NCBI GenBank assembly: GCA_900314795.1
Contig: OMWP01000001.1
Span: 142,265 to 206,264, forward strand
Length of the DNA stretch: 64,000 nt
From: an uncultured Eubacteriales bacterium
Lineage (GTDB): Bacteria; Bacillota; Clostridia; Oscillospirales; Acutalibacteraceae
Direction: 5' to 3'
A program made the position numbers and the translations under genes. Every line of letters begins with the position of its first letter. Within the stretch, counting starts at the first letter, position 1. The notes under the pieces are model-generated. The model had not been told where the DNA came from and made no database searches. It saw only the letters and a list, made by a program, of their open reading frames with translations. Of this stretch, positions 27,470 to 37,006 are shown one piece after another.

Positions 27470-28474
27470 TCAGCGGTCTTCACGGAAGTAGGAGAGTCCG
27501 AGCGCCTCGGGCGGCTGACTCTCACGCTTGTTGCGCATGGAGTTGATGATCAGCACCAGCACGGTAACGAGGTAGGGCGCCATTTTGATCAGCTCCTGGG
27601 TGCTCATGTCCACGGGGATAAACGGGAAGAACTGGTTGAGGTAGTTGTGGACGATGTACAGTCCGCCGAACAGGATGGAGCCGATGATGGCGAAGTTCGG
27701 CTTCCAGACAGTGAAGATAACCAGCGCGATCGCCAGCCATCCGCGGTCGCCGAAGCCGTCGTTCGACCATACGCCGCTGACATAGTCCATGACATAGTAC
27801 AAACCGCCCAGACCCGCGATCATACTGCCGACGCAGGTGGATACATACTTATAGCGCGAGACGTTGACGCCTGCCGCGTCTGCGGTAGCCGGGTTCTCAC
27901 CGACAGCGCGCAGGTTCAGACCGGTACGGGTCTTTTTCAGGAACAGCGAGGTCACGATCGCGATGATCACCGCGAGATACGCCAGAAAGCCGTAGCTGAG
28001 GAAGATCTCACCGAACCACCCCAGATTCTCGGCATTGGGCAGGTGCGCGGAGAAGAATTTTGAGGTCGTGCTCAGAGAGATGGACGGCACATCTGCGCCG
28101 ACGATCTTGATCAGCGAGCCACCGAAGAAGTTGCCCAGACCCACGCCGAAGGTGGTGATGGCAAGACCGGTCACGTTCTGATTCGCACGCAGGGTGGTGG
28201 TCAGGAAGGAGTAGATCAAACCCATGATCAGCGAGCCGATCAAGCTGCACAGCAGCGGGATCATGATCGCTAAGAAGGGATTCGCCATGCTCTTATCGGG
28301 CAGGGAATTTTCGTACATAAAGGCGCCGATAACGCCGGAGATACCGCCGACATACATCACGCCGGGGATACCGAGGTTGAGGTTACCGCTCTTCTCGGTG
28401 ATGATCTCACCGGTAGCGCCGTACAGCAGCGGGATGCCCTGCATCACCGCACGATGGATAAATGCTACGATCAT
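27470..28474 (-). CDS. nucleoside-type ABC transporter permease (BPD_transp_2)
   Basis: A 334-residue hydrophobic protein with about 8-10 helices and the conserved LGIPGVMYVGG region of BMP-linked permeases. It also has GENPATADAAGVNV, the typical cytoplasmic EAA-like loop. It is the second permease of the importer, overlapping the first permease gene by 4 bp, and works with the double ATPase and the lipoprotein encoded upstream in the same direction. The likely substrate is a nucleoside or purine (family knowledge of NupA/B/C and YufNOPQ). Confidence 0.92.
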   Translation of the reverse strand: MIVAFIHRAVMQGIPLLYGATGEIITEKSGNLNLGIPGVMYVGGISGVIGAFMYENSLPDKSMANPFLAIMIPLLCSLIGSLIMGLIYSFLTTTLRANQNVTGLAITTFGVGLGNFFGGSLIKIVGADVPSISLSTTSKFFSAHLPNAENLGWFGEIFLSYGFLAYLAVIIAIVTSLFLKKTRTGLNLRAVGENPATADAAGVNVSRYKYVSTCVGSMIAGLGGLYYVMDYVSGVWSNDGFGDRGWLAIALVIFTVWKPNFAIIGSILFGGLYIVHNYLNQFFPFIPVDMSTQELIKMAPYLVTVLVLIINSMRNKRESQPPEALGLSYFREDR

Positions 28475-29607
28475 TTGCTCTCAACCTCCTTCGCGCGTGT
28501 TCTCTTGATACTGTAGTTGATAAAGAACTCAGAACCGATGATAAAGAAGATGATGATACCGGCAATGATCTCGGAGAAAGAGTCGTTGAGTCCGAATACG
28601 GTGGAGATCTCTTTCGCGCCCTGCTGCATGAACACGAGCAGCAGCGAGGTCAGCACCATGAACAGCGGGTTGAACTTGGCAAGCCAAGATACCATGATCG
28701 CGGTAAAGCCTCTGCCCGCGGCAGTGTTGGGGGTGATGGTATGGTCGGTACCCGATACCAACAGCATACCCGCGACGCCGCATAACGCGCCGGAGATCAG
28801 CATGGTGCGGATGATGACCTTCTTGACGTTGATACCGGCATAGCGCGCGGTATTGATGCTTTCGCCGACGACGGCGATCTCGTAGCCCTGCTTACTGCGG
28901 TTGAGGTAGAAGTACATCAGCACCGTCAGCACGGCGACGATGATGATATTGAGCAGATAACCGTATTTATCGACCGACTGGGGCAGGTTCAGCCAGCCGG
29001 CATGGTTATCGGTGTTGATGGTATTGATAACATTGTTGCCCTTGTTGGACGACCAAACATAGGTGAAGTAAGAGACGATCTGGATCGCGATGTAGTTCAT
29101 CATCAGGGTGAAGAGGGTCTCGTTGGTGTTCCAGAACGCCTTGAACACCGCCGGAATCACACCCCAGATCGCGCCGCAGAGGATACTGACGACGATGACC
29201 AGTATCAGTACCAAGGGAGCGGGGAGCTTGTGACCGAACAGCAGCATGACCGCCGTAGCGCCCAAACCGCCCATCAAAACCTGACCCTCGGCGCCGATGT
29301 TCCAAAATCGCATCTTGAACGCGGGGGTAACGGCGAGGGAAACGCACAGCAGCATCGCGACCTCCTGCAGCAGAACCCACACACGGCGTGCGGTGCCGAC
29401 AGCACCCTTGAACATAGTGCCGTAGATCGCAAAGGGATTTTCGCCTGTTACCGCAACGATGATGATCGCGCAAACGATGAGTGAGGCGAGAACAGACAGG
29501 ATACGGATCATCCACGACTTCCATGTCGGCATGTCCGTACGCTTGACGATATGGAACGGCTTCTCGCGAGAGCTGGCTTCTTTAGTCACTGTTTTCGTTG
29601 TTGTCAT
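28471..29607 (-). CDS. nucleoside-type ABC transporter permease (BPD_transp_2)
   Basis: About 378 residues: a 40-residue charged N-terminus, then about 9 membrane helices. The family segment FWNIGAEGQVLMGGLGA and the loop VVGESINTARYAGINV are present. It is the partner permease of the downstream gene. The ATG at 29607 has AGGAGG 9 nt upstream; the gene overlaps the ATPase stop by 26 bp, indicating translational coupling. Confidence 0.92.
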   Translation of the reverse strand: MTTTKTVTKEASSREKPFHIVKRTDMPTWKSWMIRILSVLASLIVCAIIIVAVTGENPFAIYGTMFKGAVGTARRVWVLLQEVAMLLCVSLAVTPAFKMRFWNIGAEGQVLMGGLGATAVMLLFGHKLPAPLVLILVIVVSILCGAIWGVIPAVFKAFWNTNETLFTLMMNYIAIQIVSYFTYVWSSNKGNNVINTINTDNHAGWLNLPQSVDKYGYLLNIIIVAVLTVLMYFYLNRSKQGYEIAVVGESINTARYAGINVKKVIIRTMLISGALCGVAGMLLVSGTDHTITPNTAAGRGFTAIMVSWLAKFNPLFMVLTSLLLVFMQQGAKEISTVFGLNDSFSEIIAGIIIFFIIGSEFFINYSIKRTRAKEVESK

Positions 29608-31156
29608 CCTTCTCACCCTCCTTTTCTTCTGACTTCAAATTGGTCATCATCAGACCGACCTCTTCCTTGGTGGCGGTTCTGCCGTCGACGATACCGTTGA
29701 GCTTACCGCCGCACAGTACCGCGATACGGTCGCACAGCGCCAGCAGAACGTCGAGATCCTCGCCGACATAGATGACGGCGACGCCCTTTTTCTTCTGTTC
29801 ATTGAGGAGTCGGTAGATGGTATAAGAAGTGTTGATGTCGAGTCCGCGCACCGCGTACGCCGCCATCAGCACCGTAGGCTCGGAAGCGATCTCACGACCG
29901 ACCAGCACCTTCTGGACGTTACCGCCGGAGAGCTTGCGGACAGGAGTAGAGAGACCGGGAGTGACGACCTCAAGCTCATCCTTGACCTTGTTCGCCAGCT
30001 TACGCGGCGCTTTGCGGTCGGTAAAGAATCCAAAGCCTTTTTCATAGGATCGCAGCATCATGTTGTCGGACATACCCATCGAGCCGACCAGACCCATACC
30101 GAGTCTGTCCTCGGGTACGAAGGAGAGCGCCACGCCCATCTTCTTGATCTCGGAGACAGATTTGCCGATCAGCTCCTCTTTTTTGCCGCTTTCGGGAGCG
30201 ATATAGGTGATTGAACTGCCGTCCTGTGCCGCCTGCAGACCCGCGATCGCCTCTAAGAGCTGTTTCTGTCCGGAGCCGGAGATACCCGCGATACCGAGGA
30301 TCTCACCGCCGTATGCCTCGAGGCTGACGTCATCCAATGCGGTCACGCCGTACTTATCGAGGCAGGTCAGGTGCTCGACCGACAGGCGCAGCTGCTTATC
30401 CTCGATCTCGGGGCGCTCGATATCGAGCTCGACCTTTTGACCGACCATCATGTCGGTCAGGGACTGAACGGTCGCCTCACTCGTGTTGACGGTGGCGATA
30501 TATTCACCCTTGCGCAGGATCGAGACGCGGTCGGAGATCGCGAGAACCTCGTTGAGCTTATGGGTGATGATGATGATGCTTTTGCCGTCCGCCTTCATGT
30601 TGCGCAGTACGGCAAAGAGCTTGTCCGTTTCCTGCGGGGTCAGAACCGCGGTAGGCTCGTCAAGGATCAGGATATTGGCGCCGCGGTACAGCGCCTTGAC
30701 GATCTCGAGCGTTTGCTTCTGGGAAACGGTCATGTTGTAGACCTTCTTCTTAGGGTCTACATCGAAGCCGTAGCGCTCACAGATCTTGGTGATCGCCTTG
30801 GCGATCTCATTCGCGCCGCCGGTGGTCTTTTTGTCCATGCCCAGCGCCACATTCTCGGTGGCGGTAAAGACGTCGACCAGCTTGAAGTGCTGGTGGATCA
30901 TACCGATGCCTAAGGCATAGGCGTCCTTGGGCGAGTTGATGTACGCCTCTTCACCGTTGACAAAAATCTCGCCGGAGTCCTGATGATAGATGCCCGAGAG
31001 CATGTTCATCAGGGTGGTTTTACCGGAACCGTTTTCGCCCAGCAGTGCGAGGATCTCTCCGCGCATGATATCCATCGAGACGTCCTTGTTGGCAACGACC
31101 TTGCTGCCGAACGCCTTGGTGATATGGCGGAAGCTGACTGCCGCTGTATTTTCCAA
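29582..31156 (-). CDS. nucleoside-type ABC transporter, double ATPase subunit
   Basis: A 524-residue protein with two ATPase domains. The first (about residues 5-235) has Walker A GENGSGKTT, signature MTVSQKQTLEI and Walker B ILILDEPTAVL. The second (about 255-500) has a Walker A-like GISGSGQKQLLE, signature RKLSGGNVQKVLVGRE and a Walker B region where DEPT is degenerate (VLMAAYAVRGLD). This asymmetry is normal for sugar/nucleoside-type double ATPases. It follows the lipoprotein gene after a hairpin and a repeat. Confidence 0.93.
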   Translation of the reverse strand: MENTAAVSFRHITKAFGSKVVANKDVSMDIMRGEILALLGENGSGKTTLMNMLSGIYHQDSGEIFVNGEEAYINSPKDAYALGIGMIHQHFKLVDVFTATENVALGMDKKTTGGANEIAKAITKICERYGFDVDPKKKVYNMTVSQKQTLEIVKALYRGANILILDEPTAVLTPQETDKLFAVLRNMKADGKSIIIITHKLNEVLAISDRVSILRKGEYIATVNTSEATVQSLTDMMVGQKVELDIERPEIEDKQLRLSVEHLTCLDKYGVTALDDVSLEAYGGEILGIAGISGSGQKQLLEAIAGLQAAQDGSSITYIAPESGKKEELIGKSVSEIKKMGVALSFVPEDRLGMGLVGSMGMSDNMMLRSYEKGFGFFTDRKAPRKLANKVKDELEVVTPGLSTPVRKLSGGNVQKVLVGREIASEPTVLMAAYAVRGLDINTSYTIYRLLNEQKKKGVAVIYVGEDLDVLLALCDRIAVLCGGKLNGIVDGRTATKEEVGLMMTNLKSEEKEGEKDDNNENSD

Positions 31157-31179
31157 AGAATCTTCCCCCTCTGTTTTAA

Positions 31180-31269
31180 GTGAATAGTGATCAGTGATCA
31201 GTGTTCAGTGATCAGATAACGCAGGAGAACAGCCAAAACTGTTCACTGACCACTGACCACTAACCACTA
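31180..31269. repeat. inverted CAGTGATCAGTG arms
   Basis: Tandem GTGATCA/GTGTTCA units on one side are matched by CACTGACCACTGACCACT on the other, a paired-arm element in the lipoprotein-ATPase gap. Confidence 0.7.
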
Positions 31270-31284
31270 TGATATAAACCACAT

Positions 31285-31314
31285 AAAGGGAAGCTGAGGA
31301 TTCAGCTTCCCTTT
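31285..31314 (-). terminator. intra-operon terminator/attenuator after the lipoprotein gene
   Basis: A perfect AAAGGGAAGCTGA / TCAGCTTCCCTTT stem 20 bp after the lipoprotein stop. Partial termination here would give more binding protein than transporter, a common stoichiometry. Confidence 0.75.
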
Positions 31315-31335
31315 ATTATTCAGTGATTCGTCAGA

Positions 31336-32559
31336 TCAGAATTTCTCGTTGAGCAGCGTAATACCGTCGATTCTGACATCGAAGTAAGGTGCAGAACGGT
31401 TCTCGGACTCGTGGAAATAACCGTCGGAGATAACCTCGGTGTCACCCTTCTTAGCGGGATCGGTCTCGGTATCGGTGTCAACGTCAGCCTTGTAAGAGGT
31501 GAGAGCCTCACCGTTTACGGTGAAGGTCTTGGTATCGAATACATGGATCTCACCGCTCTCGAGCTTCGCCTTGACCTCGTCGATCTTAGCCTGAGTATCC
31601 TTCGCGGCAGCCTTCTCGTTGACCTCGGTCAGGACAACGGACTTGGTGCCCAGAGTACCGGTCCAGTCAGTATCGATCTTGTCGCCGTTCATAGCAGCCT
31701 TGATGGCATACTCGAAGTAGGGAGTCCAGTCGATTCTGGAGGATACGATAAAGGTGTTGGGGCAGGAAGAGAGGGTAGAACCGTTGTAGGATACGTCGGG
31801 AACACCGGCGTCCTCACAAGCGGTCGGAGCGCCCATGGAGTCAGCATGCTGAGAGATCAGAACACAGCCGTTCTTGATCAGAGTGGTAGCAGCTTCTTTT
31901 TCAGCGGTCTCATCATACCAGGAACCGGTGAACTGTACTTCCATGGTAGCAGACGGGCAGATGGAGCGAGCGCCGAGGAAGAAGGAGGTGTAACCGGAAA
32001 CAACCTCTGCATAGGTGTAAGCGCCGACATAACCGATCTTCGCCTGCTCAGCAGTGATCTTGCCGCTCTCGATCATCTCGTTGAGCTTGAGACCTGCGGC
32101 AACGCCGGCGAGGTAACGACCCTCATAGATGGAAGCGAACGCGTTATGATAGTTGTCGAGCTTCTCGGTGTGAGCCATGGTACCGGTCGCATGAGAGAAC
32201 TGAACCTTGGGGTTCGCCTTAGCAGCCTCGATCATGTAGGACTCGTGGCCGAAGGAGTCTGCGAATACAAAGCCGCAGCCCTGGTCTACCAGGTCGAGAG
32301 CAGTCTCTTTACAAGCGTTGGACTCGTCGATGTTGGTCTTGAGGATGCACTCAACGCCGAGCTTCTCGCAAGCAGCCTTAGCAGCGTTGATGAAGTTGAG
32401 GTCATAGGTGGAGTTCTCATCATGCAGGAAGATGAAACCCGCCTTGAAGTCCTTCTTCTGATCCGCAGTAGCTGCGTCTTTGGACTGGGAGCCGCCGCAA
32501 GCAGCAAGCGCACCGCATACAAACAGAGCAACTAAAAGCAAAGCAATAATTTTCTTCAT
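31336..32559 (-). CDS. BMP family nucleoside-binding lipoprotein
   Basis: A 407-residue secreted lipoprotein. The signal peptide ends in the lipobox LAAC (Cys21), followed by a low-complexity linker and a BMP-family periplasmic-binding fold with FKAGFIFLHDENSTYD at the domain start. It captures nucleosides or purines for the importer encoded downstream. AGGAGG sits 6 nt before the ATG. The leader is about 65 nt. Confidence 0.94.
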   Translation of the reverse strand: MKKIIALLLVALFVCGALAACGGSQSKDAATADQKKDFKAGFIFLHDENSTYDLNFINAAKAACEKLGVECILKTNIDESNACKETALDLVDQGCGFVFADSFGHESYMIEAAKANPKVQFSHATGTMAHTEKLDNYHNAFASIYEGRYLAGVAAGLKLNEMIESGKITAEQAKIGYVGAYTYAEVVSGYTSFFLGARSICPSATMEVQFTGSWYDETAEKEAATTLIKNGCVLISQHADSMGAPTACEDAGVPDVSYNGSTLSSCPNTFIVSSRIDWTPYFEYAIKAAMNGDKIDTDWTGTLGTKSVVLTEVNEKAAAKDTQAKIDEVKAKLESGEIHVFDTKTFTVNGEALTSYKADVDTDTETDPAKKGDTEVISDGYFHESENRSAPYFDVRIDGITLLNEKF

Positions 32560-32630
32560 TTTTTCCTCCTAATAATCTTATTAAGGATTTTTACATTGTG
32601 TCTCCATTCGGAAACACGTCTGACAAATAA

Positions 32631-32659
32631 ATTATACATAAAATGGCTTCGCTTGACAA
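32631..32659 (-). promoter_or_regulatory. promoter of the nucleoside importer operon
   Basis: Minus-strand TTGTCA and TATAAT with a 17-bp spacer. Confidence 0.82.
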
Positions 32660-32781
32660 TCCATTATTATGTCAAATTTGTAACTCTTTCTCGGGCTTAT
32701 TTTATCATTTTTAACAAATTGTGAACAAGAGCCTTTGCTAACCGCTCGTAAAATTCCGTTGAGGAAAAATGCGGATTTGTA

Positions 32782-32810
32782 TTGAAAGGTTCGCTTTGCC
32801 GCGGTATAAT
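32782..32810 (+). promoter_or_regulatory. promoter of guaD
   Basis: TTGAAA and TATAAT with a 17-bp spacer, 41 bp before the start codon. It is divergent from the importer promoter, and the 120 bp between them could hold shared control sites. Confidence 0.82.
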
Positions 32811-32851
32811 AAAAATATAACAATGTCTTATCAGGACAAAGGAAGAATACT

Positions 32852-34132
32852 ATGAACAGTTTCATCATCCACGGCGATATCTGCTACAGCACCGACAAGA
32901 ACACCTTGGTCACGCATGAAGGCGGCTATCTGGTATGCGAACACGGGTTCTCTCAAGGTGTTTTTGACGCGATCCCCGACGAGTACGCAAATCTGAAAAT
33001 ACACGACTACAGCGGGATGCTGGTCATGCCGGGCATGGTCGATCTGCATATCCACGCGCCGCAGTACGCCTACCGCGGGCTGGGCATGGATCGGGAGCTG
33101 CTCGACTGGCTGAACACCTACGCCTTCCCCGAGGAGAGTAAATACGGTGATCTGAGCTACGCTGACAAAGCATATACCATCTTCACCGATGCGATCAAAA
33201 AGAGCGCCACCACGCGGCTGGTGGTCTTCGGCACACTGCACCGGGAAGCGACCGAGCTGTTGATGGACAAGCTCGAACAAAGCGGCGTGGTGAGCTTTGT
33301 GGGCAAGGTCAACATGGATCGCAATGCTCCCGATGATCTGCGAGAAGCATCTGCAAAGGCTTCGCTCGCCGATACCGAACGCTTCATCAAAGAAACACAG
33401 CACAAATATAACAACACCGCGCCCATCATCACCCCGCGCTTCACGCCCTCGTGCTCCGATGAACTGATGCAGGGCTTGGGCGAGCTGAGCAAGCGATACG
33501 GCGTGCGGGTGCAGTCACACCTGAGTGAGAACCCCGGCGAGGTGGAATGGGTCAGGGAGCTGTGCCCGTGGGCAGAGAATTACGGCGAAGCGTACAACCG
33601 TTTCGGGCTGTTCGGCAAGCCCGAAAAGACCGTGATGGCGCACTGCGTGTACTCCGACGACAACGAGATCGCGCGGATGAAGGAGAACGGCGTGTTCATC
33701 GCGCACTGCCCCGCGTCAAACACCAACGTCGCCTCGGGCATCGCGCCGATGCGCCAATACCTTGATCTGGATATGAACCTCGGACTGGGCTCGGATGTGG
33801 CGGGCGGTCACAGCGAGAGTCTATTCACCGCGATGGTGGACGCGCTGCAGGCAAGCCGACTGTACTGGCGGCTGGTCGATCAGCGCCAAAAGCCGCTGAA
33901 TGTCACCGAGGTCTTTTATCTGGCGACCAAGGGCGGCGGCGCGTTCTTCGGCAAGGTCGGCTCCTTTGAAGAGGGCTACGAATGTGACGCGGTCATCCTC
34001 GACGACAGCCTCCTCCCCCACCCGCAAAAGCTGAGCTTACAGGAGCGCTTGGAAAGAGCGATCTACCTCGGCGGCGACGTCAAGGCAATGAAGGCGAAGG
34101 TTTGCAGAGGAACGGAAATAATTAGAAATTAG
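32852..34132 (+). CDS. guaD: guanine deaminase
   Basis: A 426-residue amidohydrolase turning guanine into xanthine. Metal ligands are DLHIHAPQY (near residue 68), QSHLSEN (near 213), AHCVYS (near 250) and GSDVAGGH (near 313). Xanthine formed here could be salvaged by Xpt or oxidised. The SsnA-type aminohydrolase of purine-degradation clusters is a related family, but the motifs fit guanine deaminase better. The last residues (TEIIRN) are read from an inserted ATTAGAAATTAG arm. Confidence 0.92.
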   Translation: MNSFIIHGDICYSTDKNTLVTHEGGYLVCEHGFSQGVFDAIPDEYANLKIHDYSGMLVMPGMVDLHIHAPQYAYRGLGMDRELLDWLNTYAFPEESKYGDLSYADKAYTIFTDAIKKSATTRLVVFGTLHREATELLMDKLEQSGVVSFVGKVNMDRNAPDDLREASAKASLADTERFIKETQHKYNNTAPIITPRFTPSCSDELMQGLGELSKRYGVRVQSHLSENPGEVEWVRELCPWAENYGEAYNRFGLFGKPEKTVMAHCVYSDDNEIARMKENGVFIAHCPASNTNVASGIAPMRQYLDLDMNLGLGSDVAGGHSESLFTAMVDALQASRLYWRLVDQRQKPLNVTEVFYLATKGGGAFFGKVGSFEEGYECDAVILDDSLLPHPQKLSLQERLERAIYLGGDVKAMKAKVCRGTEIIRN

Positions 34133-34376
34133 GAATGAGGAATTAGGAATGATAGGTGGACTTTGTCCACACCTATTTATAATTGTCATTGCGAGGAATT
34201 GACAAATTGCCACAGCCCCTAACGAGGCTTCGCGATGACTATTTTTCATAAAAACAGTAACGCTCGTGACATCAAGCAGATAGTCACGAGCGTTTTGCTA
34301 TATCATTATTGTATTATTCAAGCAGACACAAGTGCGAGCAACCGAATTCCTCATTCCTAATTCCTCATTCCTCATT
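34117..34376. repeat. composite repeat between guaD and arcC
   Basis: Bounded by inverted AATTAGGAATGAGG / CCTCATTCCTAATT arms. Inside are the hairpin ATAGGTGGAC/GTCCACACCTAT, a GTCATTGCGAGG...TTGCCACAG...TTCGCGATGAC element, and a bidirectional terminator. It supplies the last codons of both flanking genes (guaD and arcC). Confidence 0.75.
34259..34297. terminator. bidirectional terminator between guaD and arcC
   Basis: Stem AACGCTCGTGAC / GTCACGAGCGTT with a 12-nt loop; T-rich sequence follows on both strands. Confidence 0.82.
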
Positions 34377-35303
34377 AAAAACAACCGTCCCCGCGTTCCC
34401 TTTGACTGCTTCTCCCGCCTGATCGAGTGCGGCGATGATCGCTTTTCTCTTGGGCGCGCCTTTGACGAACTGCGCGCAGGCTTCGACCTTGGGCAGCATA
34501 CTGCCCGCGGCAAACTCGCCGTCGGCGATATAGCGGCGCACATCAGCAAGGCTCATGCTGTCAAGACTGCGTTCATCGGGCTTGCCGTAATGGAGCTTCA
34601 CCTTGTCGATCGCGGTGAGGATCATCAGGATATCGGCGTTGAGATTCTCCGCCAGCAGCGCGGAGCAGGTATCCTTGTCGATGACAGCGGCACAGCCCTT
34701 GAGATACGCGCCTTTGCGGCGCACGGGGATACCGCCGCCTCCACAGCAAACGACGACCGAGCCCTCCCGCAGAGAAGCGCGGATGGCGTCGATCTCGATG
34801 ATATACTGCGGCTGAGGAGACGCGACCACACGCCGCCAGCCCCTGCCGGCATCCTCGGCGATCGGATAGCCGTACTGCTCTTTGAGGCGCTGAGCCTGTT
34901 CACGCGTCATGAACTTGCCGATCGGCTTGGTCGGGTGCTTCATCGCGGGGTCATCGTTGCTCACCTCGACCTGTGTGATGATGGTGACAACGGGCTTGTA
35001 CCTGCCGCGCAGCATGAGCTCCTTGCGCAGGGCGTTCTGGATATCGTAGCCGATGTACGCCTGACTCATCGCGACGCACATCGAGAGCGAGGTTTTTTCC
35101 TCGGTCGGATCCTCGAGCAAAAGGGCGTTCATCGCGGCGTCGATCTTGCCCACCTGCGGGCCGTTGCCGTGGGTGATGACGACCTCGTTGCCGTCCTCGA
35201 TCAGATCGGCGATCGCCTTGGCGGTATGCTCCACCGCCTGTAATTGTTCGGTTAAGGTTTTGCCCAAAGCGTTCCCGCCGAGGGCGACGACAATTTTTTT
35301 CAT
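34365..35303 (-). CDS. arcC: carbamate kinase
   Basis: A 312-residue amino acid kinase-fold enzyme making ATP from carbamoyl phosphate and ADP. Start motif KKIVVALGGNALGKT, then ITHGNGPQVG, VVCCGGGGIPV and AVIDKD (near residue 210) are all family hallmarks. It lies downstream of ygeW, so it probably harvests ATP from carbamoyl phosphate released by that transcarbamylase. The stop codon lies at the edge of an inserted repeat arm. Confidence 0.96.
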   Translation of the reverse strand: MKKIVVALGGNALGKTLTEQLQAVEHTAKAIADLIEDGNEVVITHGNGPQVGKIDAAMNALLLEDPTEEKTSLSMCVAMSQAYIGYDIQNALRKELMLRGRYKPVVTIITQVEVSNDDPAMKHPTKPIGKFMTREQAQRLKEQYGYPIAEDAGRGWRRVVASPQPQYIIEIDAIRASLREGSVVVCCGGGGIPVRRKGAYLKGCAAVIDKDTCSALLAENLNADILMILTAIDKVKLHYGKPDERSLDSMSLADVRRYIADGEFAAGSMLPKVEACAQFVKGAPKRKAIIAALDQAGEAVKGNAGTVVFNEE

Positions 35304-35316
35304 AATGGAATCCTCC

Positions 35317-35785
35317 GTAGGGCGGGGGCTTGCTCCCGCCGGAGCTTAAGCAACTGAGAACAAATCCAAACCCGGTTTTGACGGGCAGATTCTCGGTTGC
35401 ATATTGAATCGATGACATCATCATGCGAAGCAAATAACGAATCACCATACAAAAAGTGACGGTTTCAAAAAGTATCGGCGGGAGCAAGCCCCCGCCCCAG
35501 CTTGTCGAAAAAGTATCGATATAATATGAGCAGACATTTTCTAAGGCTCCTTTTGGTAAAAGGAGCTGTCGCCTGTTGGCGACTGAGGAATTGCATAAAT
35601 TGATCGACCGAAGGGAGAAACCTATTAATTATCAAGGCTTGATCAACACTATTCTTATGGTAACTCGCTTTGCTCAAACAATTGATACAATTCATCCGCC
35701 TCCTTGCGGAGGCACCTTCCTTTCCCAAAGGAAGGCTTTTTAAGGTTTTTCTACAGACTGCGGCGGGAGCAAGCCCCCGCCCTAC
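35317..35785. repeat. nested repeat block between ygeW and arcC
   Basis: The 490-bp gap has no gene. It holds an inverted GTAGGGCGGGGGCTTGC...GCAAGCCCCCGCC pair (35317-35499), and an inverted CTCCTTTT...CTCAGTCG / CATCCG...CCTTCC pair (35543-35737; apices TCGCCTGTTGGCGA and CCTCCTTGCGGAGG). A third GCAAGCCCCCGCCCTAC copy ends the block at 35785. The elements look inserted into one another. Confidence 0.8.
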
Positions 35786-35794
35786 ACATTGGTA

Positions 35795-36988
35795 TTAATA
35801 CTTCTTTCTTTCCTTCCCCTTCGCTTCCAGCTCCTCCAGCGCCTTTGCGGGGTCTTTGACCTTGGCGAGGAAGATCATGGCGGCGATGATATAAGGCTTG
35901 TAGGACGCCTCCTTATACAGCGGCGCGCGATAGCGGTCGAATACGGACGCGGCTACCTCGCCCTCTTTACAGCTCACGTCGGTGATGTCGGCGGGCAGGC
36001 AGTGCAGATACAGCGCCTTGCCGTCCTTGGTGAGCGACATCATCTCTTCGGTGCATTCCCAGTCCTTATGGGTCGCGTTCTCGGCGAGGAGCTCCTGCTC
36101 GAGCTTGTCGATGCCGTCAAAATCGCCCTTGCCGTAGAGCTCGGTGCGCTTCTCCATCGCGGCAAAGGACGCCCAGCTCTTGGGGTAAACGATATCGGCG
36201 TCTTTGAACGCTTCTTTCATATCGTTGGTTTTGGAGAACGAGCCGCCGTTCTTCTTGGCATTCGCCTTGGCGACCTCCTCGACCTCGGGCATCACATCAT
36301 AGCCCTCGGGATGAGCGAGGACGACGTCCATGCCGAAGCGGGTGAACAGACCGATCACACCCTGCGGCACGGAGAGGGGCTTGCCGTAGGACGGCGAATA
36401 CGCCCATGTCATGGCGATCTTCTTGCCCTTGAGGTTCTCGACGCCGCCGAAATAATGGATCACGTGGTCAAGGTCGGCGAGCGTCTGGGTCGGATGATCG
36501 ATATCGCACTGCAGGTTGACGAGGGTGGGCTTTTGCTCGAGCACGCCGTCCTCATAGCCCTCCTTGAGCGCGTCGGCGACCTCCTGCTGGTAGGTGTGAC
36601 CCTTGCCGATGTACATATCGTCGCGGATGCCGACAACATCCGCCATGAACGAGATCATGTTGGCGGTCTCGCGGACAGTCTCGCCGTGGGCGATCTGGCT
36701 CTTGCCCTCGTCCAGATCCTGCACCTCTAAGCCGAGCAGGTTGCACGCGGAGGCAAAGGAAAAGCGGGTGCGGGTGGAATTATCGCGGAAGTTGCTGATT
36801 CCTAACCCTGAGTCAAAAATCTTGGTGGAGATATTGCGTTCTCTGAGGTCGCGCAGTGCGTCCGCCACCGCGAACACGGCGGCGATCTCGTCATCCGACT
36901 TGTCCCATGTCAGGAAAAAGTCGTTTTCATACATGTCTTTGATATCCAAACCGCGGAGCTTCGCGGCGAGTTCAGCTGTTTTGGTCAT
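35795..36988 (-). CDS. ygeW: YgeW-type knotted transcarbamylase
   Basis: A 397-residue aspartate/ornithine carbamoyltransferase homologue. The carbamoyl-phosphate loop is DNSTRTRFSFASA (near residue 70) and the second-domain motif is YLHCLPAD near residue 330. YgeW lacks the usual amino acid-binding signatures. It is linked genetically with YgeY, carbamate kinase and purine-degradation genes in enterobacteria and gut Firmicutes, probably acting on a ureido compound. The start at 36988 has AAAGGAATC upstream. Order ygeY-ygeW-arcC supports a shared carbamoyl phosphate route. Confidence 0.9.
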   Translation of the reverse strand: MTKTAELAAKLRGLDIKDMYENDFFLTWDKSDDEIAAVFAVADALRDLRERNISTKIFDSGLGISNFRDNSTRTRFSFASACNLLGLEVQDLDEGKSQIAHGETVRETANMISFMADVVGIRDDMYIGKGHTYQQEVADALKEGYEDGVLEQKPTLVNLQCDIDHPTQTLADLDHVIHYFGGVENLKGKKIAMTWAYSPSYGKPLSVPQGVIGLFTRFGMDVVLAHPEGYDVMPEVEEVAKANAKKNGGSFSKTNDMKEAFKDADIVYPKSWASFAAMEKRTELYGKGDFDGIDKLEQELLAENATHKDWECTEEMMSLTKDGKALYLHCLPADITDVSCKEGEVAASVFDRYRAPLYKEASYKPYIIAAMIFLAKVKDPAKALEELEAKGKERKKY

Positions 36989-37006
36989 AATAAGATTCCT
37001 TTCTGA